A stretch of DNA of 64,000 nucleotides from JAIBAJ01 sp965284645 (GTDB taxonomy: Bacteria > Bacteroidota > Bacteroidia > JAIBAJ01): contig OZ260106.1 of assembly GCA_965284645.1 (NCBI GenBank), positions 868,001 to 932,000 on the forward strand. The letters run 5' to 3'. Positions 8,932-18,300 of the stretch are shown here, piece by piece. The notes under the pieces are model-generated. The model was given only the letters and a program-made list of their open reading frames with translations. It did not search any database and was not told the origin of the DNA. The number at the start of each line of letters is the position of its first letter. Within the stretch, counting starts at the first letter, position 1. The position numbers were made by a program, and so were the translations under genes.

Positions 8932-10233
8932 TCAAAGCATCTCCGCCACGGTTTCCAGTTTGTTTTTTCGGGAACCTTTAAAAAGAAGGGTAGCCTCTTT
9001 TGGAGGGTGGGATTTAAAATAGTCGGCTAGGTCGGCCGCGGTATTCCAAAAATGGTAGTGTTGGTTTTTCAAGGAATAGAACTGGGCACCCACAAAATGC
9101 ACTTCCGTAAAACCCAGTGATTTTACCAAGTCCAAAATATGGCCATGTTCTTTTTCTGCATAGCTTCCCAATTCCATCATCTCGCCCAAAACCAGAATTT
9201 TATTTGGGAAAGCTTGTTTTTCAAAATTTCGGATACTGGCTTCCATGCTGGTTGGATTGGCATTATAGGCATCCAAAACCAAGGTGTTGCTCCCTTTTTT
9301 TACAAATTGAGCCCTGTTGTTGTCGGGCACATAGCTGGCAATACCGGCGGCAATTTGTTCGGGTTTCAATCCAAAGAAACTGCCAATGGCAATAGCAGAG
9401 AGGATATTGGAGAAGTTGTAGGTTCCGGTTAAATTACTTTGAACAGGGTGCCAATCCGAGCTGCCCCGTTTTTTCCATTTTACATGTACAAAAGGTTCGG
9501 TATTGGTAATTTCACCTTCAAAATCCCCACCGGCCTGTCCATACCGGACCACCAAATGGATACCTTTTGAAATGGGCTCCAAAAAGCTATTGCCTGTTTC
9601 TAAGAAAATGCCTCCTCCGTTTTCGCGAATAAAATCAAAAAGTTCGCCCTTTGTTTTTACCACACCTTCGAGTCCTCCCATGCCTTCCAAATGGGCTTTT
9701 CCAATGCTGGTAATAAGTCCGAAGTTGGGTTCAGCAATTTCAGCCAGTTCTTGGATATCGCCTGGTTTGCTGGCGCCCATTTCGATTACCGCCATTTCGT
9801 GGTTTTCGTTTAAGCTCAACAAGGAAAGGGGCACCCCGATTTGGTTGTTAAGGTTTCCGTAGGTAGCGAAAGTGTTGTAACCTTGGGCCAACACCCTTGA
9901 TACCAGCTCTTTGGAGGTGGTTTTGCCATTTGAACCCGTGATGCCAATTAGCTTTAATTTTAGGCTGCGGCGGTGGAAGGTTGCCAAATCCTGCAAGGCT
10001 TTCAGGGTATCCTCAACTACTAGGAATTTATTGTCGAGGGCGAAGGCCGGTTCATCAATAACGGCATAAGCGCAACCGGCATCCAAAGCTTGGGCAGCGA
10101 ATTTATTGCCATTGAAATTATCCCCTTTGAGGGCGAAAAAAATGGATCCGGGAACGATTTTGCGGGTGTCGGTGCAAACCCCAGTTGAGCCCCAAAACAG
10201 AGCATGTAGTTTTTCGATGGTACAAAATTCCAT
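8932..10233 (-). CDS. murF: UDP-N-acetylmuramoyl-tripeptide--D-alanyl-D-alanine ligase
   Basis: MurF is the cytoplasmic ATP-dependent ligase that adds D-Ala-D-Ala to the UDP-MurNAc-tripeptide, the last soluble step of peptidoglycan precursor synthesis. The protein has 433 residues, normal for the family. The Mur ligase order is intact: an N-terminal substrate domain (SIFFALKGDNFNGN), a P-loop GITGSNGKTT at residues 97-106, the central-domain motif VIEMGASKPGDI, and a C-terminal domain with LDAYNANPTSM and LVLGEMMELG. The ATG at 10233 is preferred, since the six extra codons upstream would start at TTG. It stands alone here, away from any mur/dcw cluster. Confidence 0.97.
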   Translation of the reverse strand: MEFCTIEKLHALFWGSTGVCTDTRKIVPGSIFFALKGDNFNGNKFAAQALDAGCAYAVIDEPAFALDNKFLVVEDTLKALQDLATFHRRSLKLKLIGITGSNGKTTSKELVSRVLAQGYNTFATYGNLNNQIGVPLSLLSLNENHEMAVIEMGASKPGDIQELAEIAEPNFGLITSIGKAHLEGMGGLEGVVKTKGELFDFIRENGGGIFLETGNSFLEPISKGIHLVVRYGQAGGDFEGEITNTEPFVHVKWKKRGSSDWHPVQSNLTGTYNFSNILSAIAIGSFFGLKPEQIAAGIASYVPDNNRAQFVKKGSNTLVLDAYNANPTSMEASIRNFEKQAFPNKILVLGEMMELGSYAEKEHGHILDLVKSLGFTEVHFVGAQFYSLKNQHYHFWNTAADLADYFKSHPPKEATLLFKGSRKNKLETVAEML

Positions 10234-10305
10234 AGGAAGAAATTTGTCCAAAGAAAAGGAAGGAAAGGAGCAGCCTTGTTCCCTACTTAAAAAAGTTACG
10301 AAACC

Positions 10306-11133
10306 TTAAATGTGGGCAAGAATCCAGTCGGCTGTTGACTGCATCACCTCCTTTTTAAGCTTGTCGTGGTGGGCTTCGTGGTATTGGCCTTCCCAGAATT
10401 TGGTAGTGAGGTCGCCTTTTACCTTGGCTGAAAACAATTTGCTTCCTTCGGGGGCAATTAATTTATCGGAAGTGCCATGGTAAATGTACAGGGGCAAATT
10501 GAAATCGGCAGCGTTTTCGAGGGCCCAAGCAGCGGCATCAAAGGTGCCAAGGAAGAAAGAAGGGGTAATAAAATCGTGGACGAGTGGGTCATTTTTATAA
10601 ATCTCGCATTCGGCGGGGATAGAGGAAATAGCCGAGGCATCCAATTTGGTGTGTTGTTGCAATCCGGGAAGAATGCCTACCACCAATTTACCAAGGGCAA
10701 TTTGTAGGGCCGGAGGGTCGAAGGCCAGTTTAAGCCAAGGCGCCGAAGCAATGATTCCGTTTACTTTGGGTTTACGACGTAAAACATAGTTGAGGGTAAC
10801 ATTTCCACCCATGCTATGACCGAAAATGAATTTGGGTGTATTAGAAAAAAGCGAATCGCATTGTTTGAGCGCATCGGTAATACCTTCCAACAGGATTTCG
10901 TAGGAAGGCGTATGTCCGCGTTTGCCGCCTGACTTTCCGTGGCCGCGGTGGTCGTAGGCGATAACGGCGATGCCTTGGTTGGCTAAAAACTGAGCATATT
11001 CAGCATATCTACCGCTGTGTTCGCCCATGCCATGCACCAGTACCATGGCGGCTTTGGGGTTTTCGTTCCACCAAGCTTGTCCGTAAATATCTATTCCATC
11101 GGCTGCTTTCCAAGTAAGTTCTTTATGGTTCAT
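10306..11133 (-). CDS. Alpha/beta hydrolase, monoacylglycerol lipase-like
   Basis: The 275-residue cytosolic serine hydrolase belongs to the Hydrolase_4/monoacylglycerol lipase group. The oxyanion region is LVHGMGEHSGRY, the nucleophile elbow is GHSMGG (Ser107), the acid is probably the Asp in YHGTSDKLIAP, and the catalytic His lies in the EGQYHEAHHD segment. DHRGHGKSGG is typical of the family. It probably hydrolyses a monoacylglycerol or lysophospholipid, but the substrate cannot be read from sequence. The ATG at 11133 is chosen because a -7 box (TACGTTTG) ends only 16 nt upstream, so the longer frame would lie in the promoter. Confidence 0.88.
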   Translation of the reverse strand: MNHKELTWKAADGIDIYGQAWWNENPKAAMVLVHGMGEHSGRYAEYAQFLANQGIAVIAYDHRGHGKSGGKRGHTPSYEILLEGITDALKQCDSLFSNTPKFIFGHSMGGNVTLNYVLRRKPKVNGIIASAPWLKLAFDPPALQIALGKLVVGILPGLQQHTKLDASAISSIPAECEIYKNDPLVHDFITPSFFLGTFDAAAWALENAADFNLPLYIYHGTSDKLIAPEGSKLFSAKVKGDLTTKFWEGQYHEAHHDKLKKEVMQSTADWILAHI

Positions 11134-11148
11134 CGTTAATCTTTGGTA

Positions 11149-11156
11149 CAAACGTA
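11149..11156 (-). promoter_or_regulatory. Bacteroidota -7 box before the alpha/beta hydrolase
   Basis: The minus strand reads TACGTTTG, a perfect TAnnTTTG, 16 nt upstream of the ATG at 11133. No clear TTTG -33 box is seen. The inferred transcript has a very short leader. Confidence 0.5.
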
Positions 11157-11334
11157 AGAAGATTTTAGTTGGTAGCACTTAGTGCCGAGACATTAGATGG
11201 CAGACAAGGCACTTTTTGGAAAGGGAAAGAGGCTGAATAATTAAAAATGAGGAATTAAAAATTAAAAATAGGGAAGTGCGAAAAGAGAAGCACAAAACCC
11301 CAACCTGAAAAACCCAGCTCGCCCCCCGCTCCAG

Positions 11335-11562
11335 CTCGCCTGCGTTTGCAACGCGGGCGACTGAGAAATCGGTCTTTGACCGAAAAAGACAATATGGAAT
11401 TGATTGTTCAATTTTAGTCATTTGAGTTGCTTAAAACCTTTAACAAAAGGCTATAAATTTTTATCAAATATTGGAAAAGTCCTTTTCAACTCATTTGTTT
11501 AGGAGTGTAGTTGGCGTAAAAAACGCCTTTCTCAGCCGCCCCCGTTGCAAACGGTGGGCGAG
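11335..11562. mobile_element. Terminal-inverted-repeat element, copy A (MITE-like)
   Basis: The 228-bp non-coding element is bounded by ~31-nt imperfect inverted repeats (11335-11365 and 11531-11562) that share GTTTGCAACG and GGGCG(A/G)CTGAG. Each end is itself a small hairpin: CGTT-TGC-AACG flanked by GGC/GCC arms. The interior (TTAAAACCTTTAACAAAAGGCTATAAATTTTTATC) is almost identical to copy B at 13751-14002. The rest of 11179-11591 is A-rich and holds nothing else recognised. Confidence 0.7.
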
Positions 11563-11591
11563 CGGTTCCAGTGGCTTTTTGCTAAAAGACT

Positions 11592-12548
11592 TTAGAATGA
11601 CCAAACCACCAATTTCCTTGTATTGCTTGCCTTACTGCTTTGCAAGGTAGCAAAATAAATACCAGGGCTAAGATTATGGAAAGGAATACGATTATTACCT
11701 TTATTTGCTTCTGCTTGCCAAACCTTTCGCCCCGAAGCATCGAACAGGTTAAGGTCGATTTTCCCCAAGTTAGGGTTTTCGCATACAAACTCGTAGCCGT
11801 TCTGATAAAAATTGACTTGCTTTAACCTGCTTTCTTCAACCCCAAGGGTGGTGTCTATTTCATACACAAAAACATCGTCGTAGTAGTAATAAGTGAAAAA
11901 AGGGTAACCCGGAACATTCCAACCTGTAGGTCGATAGACCGTATCGCTTTCTGCCCCTGTTTTAAAATTCCCAAAAGTGAGATATTGCTCACCCCCGATG
12001 CTTGTAAATGTATCTTCCAATAGGATCCAATTCCCGGTATCCCTTTCTTCCGGAGTAAGAAAAAAATTGATCTGCGGTTCATAATCGAAAAGGTTTATTC
12101 CGGGAACATTCATTTCTGTATTACTAAAATAAATGCCAAATGTACCGGTACTGTATTTTGATTCTTCAGCTAATACAGTGTAAAAACCAACCCTGTACTT
12201 CTTTCTTTGGTCCAAAGCTTGGATAAGCTTTACACTTGGGTATTCACCTCCGACCCAACCCATGGCCCAGGTATAACCTGCTGCATAACCATTTCCTGTT
12301 TTGGGCCATTGAAAGCCATTGGTATTTAGAGGAACAGGCCTATTGGGATTGTCATATATCATACAAGTATTATATATGTCCGCACTACCTTGAGTAGTTG
12401 CTTCCTTCCAAGGGGGGGAAAACGAAATAAACCCATAACCGCTTCCAACACAATTTGGAATATCTTCGAAGCTGCTGTTTGGTACAAGATTCTGTTGGCC
12501 TTTTAAAACCATAGCCCAAAGGAGAAACATACAAATTAATACCCTCAT
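11592..12548 (-). CDS. Secreted NLVPNSSFE-type protein with T9SS tail (paralogue A)
   Basis: The 318-residue protein has a signal peptide (VLICMFLLWAMVLKGQ), then the NLVPNSSFED start typical of Bacteroidota secreted proteins with a galactose-binding-like beta-sandwich. Conserved blocks include GYAAGYTWAMGWVGGEYPSV and TYYYYDDVFVYEID. The last ~75 residues (FYQNGYEFVCENPNLGKIDLNLF ... GIYFATLQ) are a T9SS tail. From residue ~75 on it is nearly identical to paralogue B and more distantly related to paralogue C (14380-15387). Its ATG overlaps the stop of a T9SS-tail gene fragment, the same arrangement as paralogue C behind the giant gene. Its function is unknown; adhesion or polysaccharide binding is plausible. 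Confidence 0.88.
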   Translation of the reverse strand: MRVLICMFLLWAMVLKGQQNLVPNSSFEDIPNCVGSGYGFISFSPPWKEATTQGSADIYNTCMIYDNPNRPVPLNTNGFQWPKTGNGYAAGYTWAMGWVGGEYPSVKLIQALDQRKKYRVGFYTVLAEESKYSTGTFGIYFSNTEMNVPGINLFDYEPQINFFLTPEERDTGNWILLEDTFTSIGGEQYLTFGNFKTGAESDTVYRPTGWNVPGYPFFTYYYYDDVFVYEIDTTLGVEESRLKQVNFYQNGYEFVCENPNLGKIDLNLFDASGRKVWQAEANKGNNRIPFHNLSPGIYFATLQSSKASNTRKLVVWSF

Positions 12549-12672
12549 TTTACTATTAATATTTTGCCAACCTCGTGAAATGTATTGATTCTAATCTTAT
12601 ACAAATATAGTCCATTTGCTAAATCTAATTGCAATTTGGAATGGGTAGATTGTATAGTGAAATTTTGAACAA
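12545..12672 (-). pseudogene. Fragment of a T9SS C-terminal tail
   Basis: Read leftward, this stretch encodes THSKLQLDLANGLYLYKIRI followed by NTFHEVGKILIVK and a TGA that overlaps the ATG of paralogue A (ATGA). It is a typical last third of a type A sorting domain. Nothing upstream belongs to it: homology stops at 12672, where sequence duplicated from behind paralogue A begins. It is most likely the last remnant of a giant gene like 15363-22397. Confidence 0.75.
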
Positions 12673-12701
12673 AGGTTCCAGTGGCTTTTTGCTAAAAGAC
12701 T

Positions 12702-13667
12702 TTAGAATGACCAAACCACCAATTTCCTTGTATTGCTTGCCTTATTGCTTTGCAAGGTAGCAAAATAAATACCAGGACTAAGATTATAGAATGGAATACG
12801 GTTATTGCCATTATTTGCTTCTGCCTGCCAAACCTTTCGCCCCGAAGCATCGAACAGGTTAAGGTCGATTTTCCCCAAGTTAGGGTTTTCGCATACAAAC
12901 TCATAGCCGTTCTGATAAAAATTGACTTGCTTTAACTTGCTTTCTTCAACCCCAAGTGTAGTGTCTATTTCATACACAAAAACATCGTCGTAGTAGTAAT
13001 AGGTAAAAAATCCAGCTCCTCCGTCTGTCCAACCAGTAGGACGATATACGGTATCACTTTCTGCACCTGGTTTAAAATTCCCAAACGCAAGGTATTGCTC
13101 CCCACCGTTGCTTGTAAACGTATCTTCCAATAATATCCAATTTCCGGTATCCCTTTCTTCTGGCGTAAGAAAAAAATTGATCTGGGGTTCATAATCGAAA
13201 AGGTTTATTCCTGGTACATTCATTTCTGTATTGCTAAAATAAATGCCAAAGGTACCGGTACTGTATTTTGATTCCTCGGCTAATACCGTATAAAAACCAA
13301 CCCTGTACTTTTTTCTTTTCTCTAAGGCTTGGGTAAGCTTTACACTTGGGTATTCCCCTCCAACCCAACCCATGGCCCAAGTATAGCCTCCAGCATACCC
13401 ACTCCCTGTTCTTGGCCATTGAAAACCCATAATATTTTTGGGAATAGGCCAATTAGGAACTGTTTCAGATGTATTCATACAAAAATTATATAAGTCAGGG
13501 CTTCCATCTGTTGTCGCATCCTTCCAAGGAACAACGTTTGTTATTAGTCTCATATCAAATCCTGCGCAAATTGTTAATTCTTCAAAACTGCTGTTAGGAA
13601 CAAGATTTTGAGAGAAAAGAGTATTAACAATTAAACTCAAACATAGTATCAAAATTGAAACTTTCAT
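12702..13667 (-). CDS. Secreted NLVPNSSFE-type protein with T9SS tail (paralogue B)
   Basis: The 321-residue protein has the same design as its neighbour at 11592-12548: signal peptide, NLVPNSSFEELTICAG start, beta-sandwich, T9SS tail (GIYFATLQSNKASNTRKL). The N-terminal ~70 residues differ from paralogue A while the remainder is almost identical, which indicates recent duplication or gene conversion of the 3' two thirds and the downstream flank. The ATG overlaps by one base (TAATG) with the stop of another T9SS-tail fragment. Function unknown. Confidence 0.88.
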   Translation of the reverse strand: MKVSILILCLSLIVNTLFSQNLVPNSSFEELTICAGFDMRLITNVVPWKDATTDGSPDLYNFCMNTSETVPNWPIPKNIMGFQWPRTGSGYAGGYTWAMGWVGGEYPSVKLTQALEKRKKYRVGFYTVLAEESKYSTGTFGIYFSNTEMNVPGINLFDYEPQINFFLTPEERDTGNWILLEDTFTSNGGEQYLAFGNFKPGAESDTVYRPTGWTDGGAGFFTYYYYDDVFVYEIDTTLGVEESKLKQVNFYQNGYEFVCENPNLGKIDLNLFDASGRKVWQAEANNGNNRIPFYNLSPGIYFATLQSNKASNTRKLVVWSF

Positions 13668-13747
13668 TATTTTACAATTACCAATTTGCCATTTTTATTT
13701 ATGCTCATTCCGATAATTTGATATAAATAAACCCCATAAGAGAGCCC
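13667..13747 (-). pseudogene. T9SS-tail fragment cut by the TIR element
   Basis: The minus strand encodes AGLSYGVYLYQIIGMSINKN, then GKLVIVK and TAA, the end of a sorting domain. The frame runs directly into the inverted repeat of the element at 13751, and the fragment at 14003-14312 lies beyond it. Both pieces probably derive from one copy of the giant gene, with an internal deletion and the insertion between them. Confidence 0.75.
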
Positions 13748-13750
13748 AGC

Positions 13751-14002
13751 TGTTTGCAACGCGGGCGACTGAGAAATCGGTCTTTGACCGAAAAAGTCCT
13801 AATGAAATTCATTGTTCAATTTTAGTCATTCTAACTAAACCAAGTTCATTGGTTTAGTCATTTGAGTTGCTTAAAACCTTTAACAAAAGGCTATAAATTT
13901 TTATCAAATATTGGAAAAGTCCTTTTCAACTGATTTGTTTAGGAGGATAGTTGGCGTACAAAACGCCTTTCTCAGCCGCCCCCGTTGCAAACGGCGGGCG
14001 AG
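13751..14002. mobile_element. Terminal-inverted-repeat element, copy B (MITE-like)
   Basis: This is a second copy of the 11335-11562 element. The left end is TGTTTGCAACGCGGGCGACT (13751-13770) and the right inverted repeat is 13971-14002. It is 252 bp because of a small internal duplication around TTTTAGTCATT. It separates two fragments of a decayed T9SS gene. No transposase is encoded. Confidence 0.72.
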
Positions 14003-14312
14003 ATGGGATTAGCACACATATAGCCTTCGGCCAATAGAGTAATTGTATTAATTGGCTGACTCATTGAACTTGATCCAGGGTTTATTACATTATCTACAAA
14101 ATTATTCGTCGGTTGATATTCAGCCCCCGCCGTTGGTGGAACATAAAACCTTGTGAAACTACCATTGGTGTTATTCCCCCAAACCTCACTATGCGGTGTT
14201 TGCGTTGCTTGGCCAATTCACCCATTGGTTCCAAGCAAAGCTGCCCCACACCTGCGAGCCCAATATGCCGTAGTTGAGCAAAAGACCGCTACGTTGGAGG
14301 TGTTCCATTCTG
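14003..14312 (-). pseudogene. Frameshifted fragment of a second copy of the giant T9SS gene
   Basis: Read leftward from 14312, the DNA encodes MEHLQRSGLLLNYGILGSQV, nearly identical to residues ~1974-1993 of the giant protein at 15363-22397. A one-base insertion after WPSNA breaks the frame. In the next frame the homology resumes (TPHSEVWGNNTNGSF, then YVPPTAGAEYQPTNN and ANP) until the TIR element. The region 14313-14379 has no homology I recognise. This is clear evidence of a duplicated and degraded giant gene. Confidence 0.85.
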
Positions 14313-14379
14313 TAAAAATACTCTCTTTAAACTAACATACCCTCCTAAACTGGCTATAAATTACAGTTCTAATTGGAAA

Positions 14380-15387
14380 TTACTCTTGCGAAACCACCAC
14401 CTTTTGCCTCAGCACACCACCGCCACATTGTACCTCCACAAAATACAAACCGCCAGGCAAAAGTGGCAAGCTAAACGCCCTTTGACCTTGGGTAAAAAAC
14501 TCTTGTTGCTGCCATACCGTTTGCCCGGTGGCGGTGGTAAGCATTAAATGAATGGGTTTATAACTTTCTTCTAATTCTAAAACCAATTGCCCATTGGCAG
14601 TATATGCCTTGCCTTGTAGTGGCTTGGGTTCTTTTATGTCGGTTAGGCTGTCTAAGGGGATGACGAAAACGTCGTCGATAAGATAATAAGGTTGTTTATA
14701 ACCCCAAAAAACCGAAGGTGTCCCATTTACTTCCAAATAAACTGATATTGTATCGGTTAAACTATCCTGTAAGAAGTTACCTATTGTAACATATTCTTCA
14801 TCTCCTCCAGCTTCTATTGTATCGGAAACTAACATCCAATCTATTTTGGAGGTTAATGGATGGATTCGGTTATTGGCTAATTGTGGAATGGTATCAATTA
14901 CAAATAAATCATTCCTTGATATTGGATCTTTAGAGAAAAAAGCACCTATATCGTTTGCTGCTAAATTGCATAATTCATCACGTAAGTTACAGTAAAACCC
15001 AACATAGTATTTACTGTTTTTTTTTAAAGCAGATTTAAGTTTAGTTTGAATATATTCTCTAACATTCGGAACATGATAGCTAAAAGTAAAAAGCCCTGTA
15101 TAAGCATTGCCTGATTTTGCCTCTTGGTAACCAATTGCGTTAACGGGTACGCATAGATTTACAACACTTGGACCTGAAAAAGCACAATTGCATTCATTAA
15201 AATAATCTGGGGTCGCATGATTAGGATTAACCCAGTCTATTGCATTTTGCAATTGTCCTTGTAACGTTGGACAAGTTGAATACTCCTCAAAACTCGGATT
15301 AGGAACCAAGTTCTGTGCTTTAGTTTGGCAGATGCCAAACCAAAGCACAGAAAACAATACCGCTACTTTGAAACAACTATTTTCCAT
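14380..15387 (-). CDS. Secreted NLVPNPSFE-type protein with T9SS tail (paralogue C)
   Basis: The 335-residue protein has a signal peptide (VAVLFSVLWFGICQTKAQ), a NLVPNPSFEEYSTCP start, a beta-sandwich, the block PYYLIDDVFVIPLDSL and a T9SS tail (LMLTTATGQTVWQQ ... GGLYFVEVQ). It is a diverged relative of paralogues A and B. Its ATG lies inside the end of the giant gene (25-nt overlap), so the two are very likely translated from one transcript. Function unknown; the pairing suggests the small and giant proteins work together on the surface. Confidence 0.88.
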   Translation of the reverse strand: MENSCFKVAVLFSVLWFGICQTKAQNLVPNPSFEEYSTCPTLQGQLQNAIDWVNPNHATPDYFNECNCAFSGPSVVNLCVPVNAIGYQEAKSGNAYTGLFTFSYHVPNVREYIQTKLKSALKKNSKYYVGFYCNLRDELCNLAANDIGAFFSKDPISRNDLFVIDTIPQLANNRIHPLTSKIDWMLVSDTIEAGGDEEYVTIGNFLQDSLTDTISVYLEVNGTPSVFWGYKQPYYLIDDVFVIPLDSLTDIKEPKPLQGKAYTANGQLVLELEESYKPIHLMLTTATGQTVWQQQEFFTQGQRAFSLPLLPGGLYFVEVQCGGGVLRQKVVVSQE

Positions 15388-18300
15388 TTCTTGGTAATTA
15401 ATTGGCTTTTAAAATCGAACAGGTAAACACCGTTATTAAGATGTGAAAGATTTATGCTGTTCGAAACCTCCCAAGTCTTGTTTTGCAAATATACAATTCT
15501 TCCGCTGATGTCGGAAACCGATAGCATACCATACATAGCTTCGCCTATGTTTAACTGCATTGCTCCGGTGGTAGGGTTTGGAAACAAGGCAATGCTTGTA
15601 GCTGATGTATTTTCTGAAGAAATTTCATTTTCTGATTTTCTCAACTCTGGCTCAACAGGGATTTCGCAAGGGTTTAAGCGATTTACAAACGTCGTGTCAT
15701 AACGTGATAACAATGCCCGGGTGGAGTGTACACCGCTACCATATTCATAAGGGCATTGTGCCGCCAAGTTTTCCAGTTCGGCAGTTTCGGTGTTGTTGGG
15801 TTTGCGGTCTTCTGCATGCAGGGTAAGGGCAGTGAGTAAAACCGTTTTCATGGTTTGTGAGGCAACACAGGAAGGGCTGAGTGAACTCAAATCAGCTATT
15901 TCGTCGTCGAGGTCGCTACTTTTTTTGTTCCACATAGTGGCCACAGCTATTTCTGATTTATGTAGTAGCCCTATTTCGGTGGTGTCGTGCAGGTTTACGA
16001 AAGCCGTGAGCGTGGTGTCAGATAAATAATATTTTATTGTATTACTCTTCAATAACTTATATATCTGATACTTGTTTTCCCAACGGGCTGTGCTGTCGAA
16101 TGCACTAGTTAGTGTAGTGGTGTCGTCTATTAATGGTAGAATCAAATATCCGATATTATCACAATATTCCTCTATATCGTTATATAATTCTGGATTAGCA
16201 CAAGTATATGCTTCGGATAACAGAGTGGCTGTGTTTGCGGGTTGGTTCATAGCTGAAAAAGCAGGGGAAGAATAGGTATTGTTCGTAGGTTGATATTCCG
16301 CAGAAGCGGTAGATGGAACATAGAACGTAGTTAAAGAACCATTTGCTCCAGCCCCCCACACTTCGCTATGCGGTGTTCCGTTGGTAGGCCAGTTTACCCA
16401 TTGGTTCCTGGCAAAGCTGCCCCACACCTGCGAGCCCAATATGCCGTGGTTGAGCAAAAGACCGCTACGTTGGAGGTGTTCCATTTTATTCCAGCCCAGA
16501 AAATTCAAGGGCTGTACGTCATCACTAATGAGCAGGCCATTACCTAAATCCTTGGTTTCGTTGTTATAAATCCAGTTGGCAAAACCCTGGTCTTGTCTAA
16601 TGCCATTGGGTATCCAATTATAGCAATAACCAGTAGCATAGTTACTATTTACTTCAGCTATACAGCCTACATAGTTGCAACTAGTGAGTACGGTGCTACT
16701 GTTGTCTATGGCTATTCCATCGCAACTGTGCCTAAAATTATTACCATTAACCAATTCCATATAGATATTGTTATCATAGATGGTATTGTCGCTACTTGCA
16801 CCGGATAAAATATTTACAGTATTGTTAGGTGACAAACTGTAGCCGCATAGGTTCTGAAAATTTAGCATTGCTCCACCCATGTTTTCAACCCATATTCCGC
16901 GGGTTGCACCTTCAATATAGTTGCTATCGATTAAGAATGATGTGTGAGAATTAGCCGAACTTACAACATCTCTCAGCGCAATACCTTGTCTGTCGCAGGT
17001 GTCGTTATTGGCAAAATATAGCTCGTTTTGGCTAATGCGTACCTTGCTGCTATTGTTCCACCATCCATATATTCCCCAGAATACAGATTTATTGGGATTA
17101 GCATACAGCTTGTTTCGGTTCACTTCAATATAAGTTTTGTCAGAATTCATTCCAAAGCCTACACCAGCCTGTTTGCAATCAAAAAACGTATTGTCGTTTA
17201 CGATTATATTTCCACGCTGATAAAACTGCGCTTTCACACCTACATCGCAATTGGTAAATTCATTGTCATCTTTTACATTTATCTCGTCGCTGGCACCCTG
17301 CCCTACTGCACAAACTCCATTTCCAGTGTATAATAATTGGCCACTTCCCAGGGTGCCGCTTTGATTATACCCAGCATTCATATCGAAAAAATTATTATTT
17401 AATACGTTTAGTTCACCCACATTATTAGCATAAATTCCAAAGGTAGCGTTTTTAAACCAATTTTCGTTGGTGGTATTCCCAATGGTTTGCTTAATTGTGT
17501 TCAATATTTCTATGTGGGCACGACTTTCAGTGTTTTGGCGGGGTGGGCGCAATAATGAAGGGGCTGTATAAAGAAATCCCGAACCACAAGCGAAATAAGA
17601 ACGGCTTACATTAGCTGTTTCTATACCACAATTTTCTAACTTAAGGCCAACATAATTTTTGTTGAAAATAGCTTGATCCAATACCACTGTGCCCCCATTA
17701 TATGCCCAAATAGCAGTTTCGGCATCTTCAATAATTGAAGAACCATTGACAGTAATTGAAGACCCTGCTACAAGTAATATGGTTTTCCACATTCGGTTGC
17801 AAGCGTATAAATGAGATTGATTGGTAATTGTAAAATCTTGACCAGTATATACACCAATAATTGCATTAGGAGCAAGTATTACATCACAATTATCAAAAGT
17901 GAAATCGTTATCAACATTAAATAAACCATAAATAATATAGTTTTGACCTGATACAATTGTACCAAGAGAACTTGAATTTGTTCCACTGGGTAATATAATT
18001 CGTGTAGTATCCCAGCAACACGGATAAACCCACAATGTGTCGGTAGTGTCGCATCCTCCTTGAAAGTAAATATGGGCTACTATGGATAAAATTGTGTCTG
18101 GTACCATAGACCATTCCACATTAATTTCATTTAATCCGTTGCCACCAACTATGGCGGCAATGGAAGGCGTTTCCCATGTTATAGATTCAATTATATTATT
18201 CGTAGGAATTAAATTTAGGGTGTATGTATATGCCGTGTCACACACCATTGTGTCAGCAGACCAAATTATACTATCAGGTTTTTGAATAACAAGCATAATC

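Noticed and set aside
11179..11421. 80-codon minus-strand frame behind the hydrolase
   Set aside because: It runs through the inverted repeat of the TIR element and has no motif.
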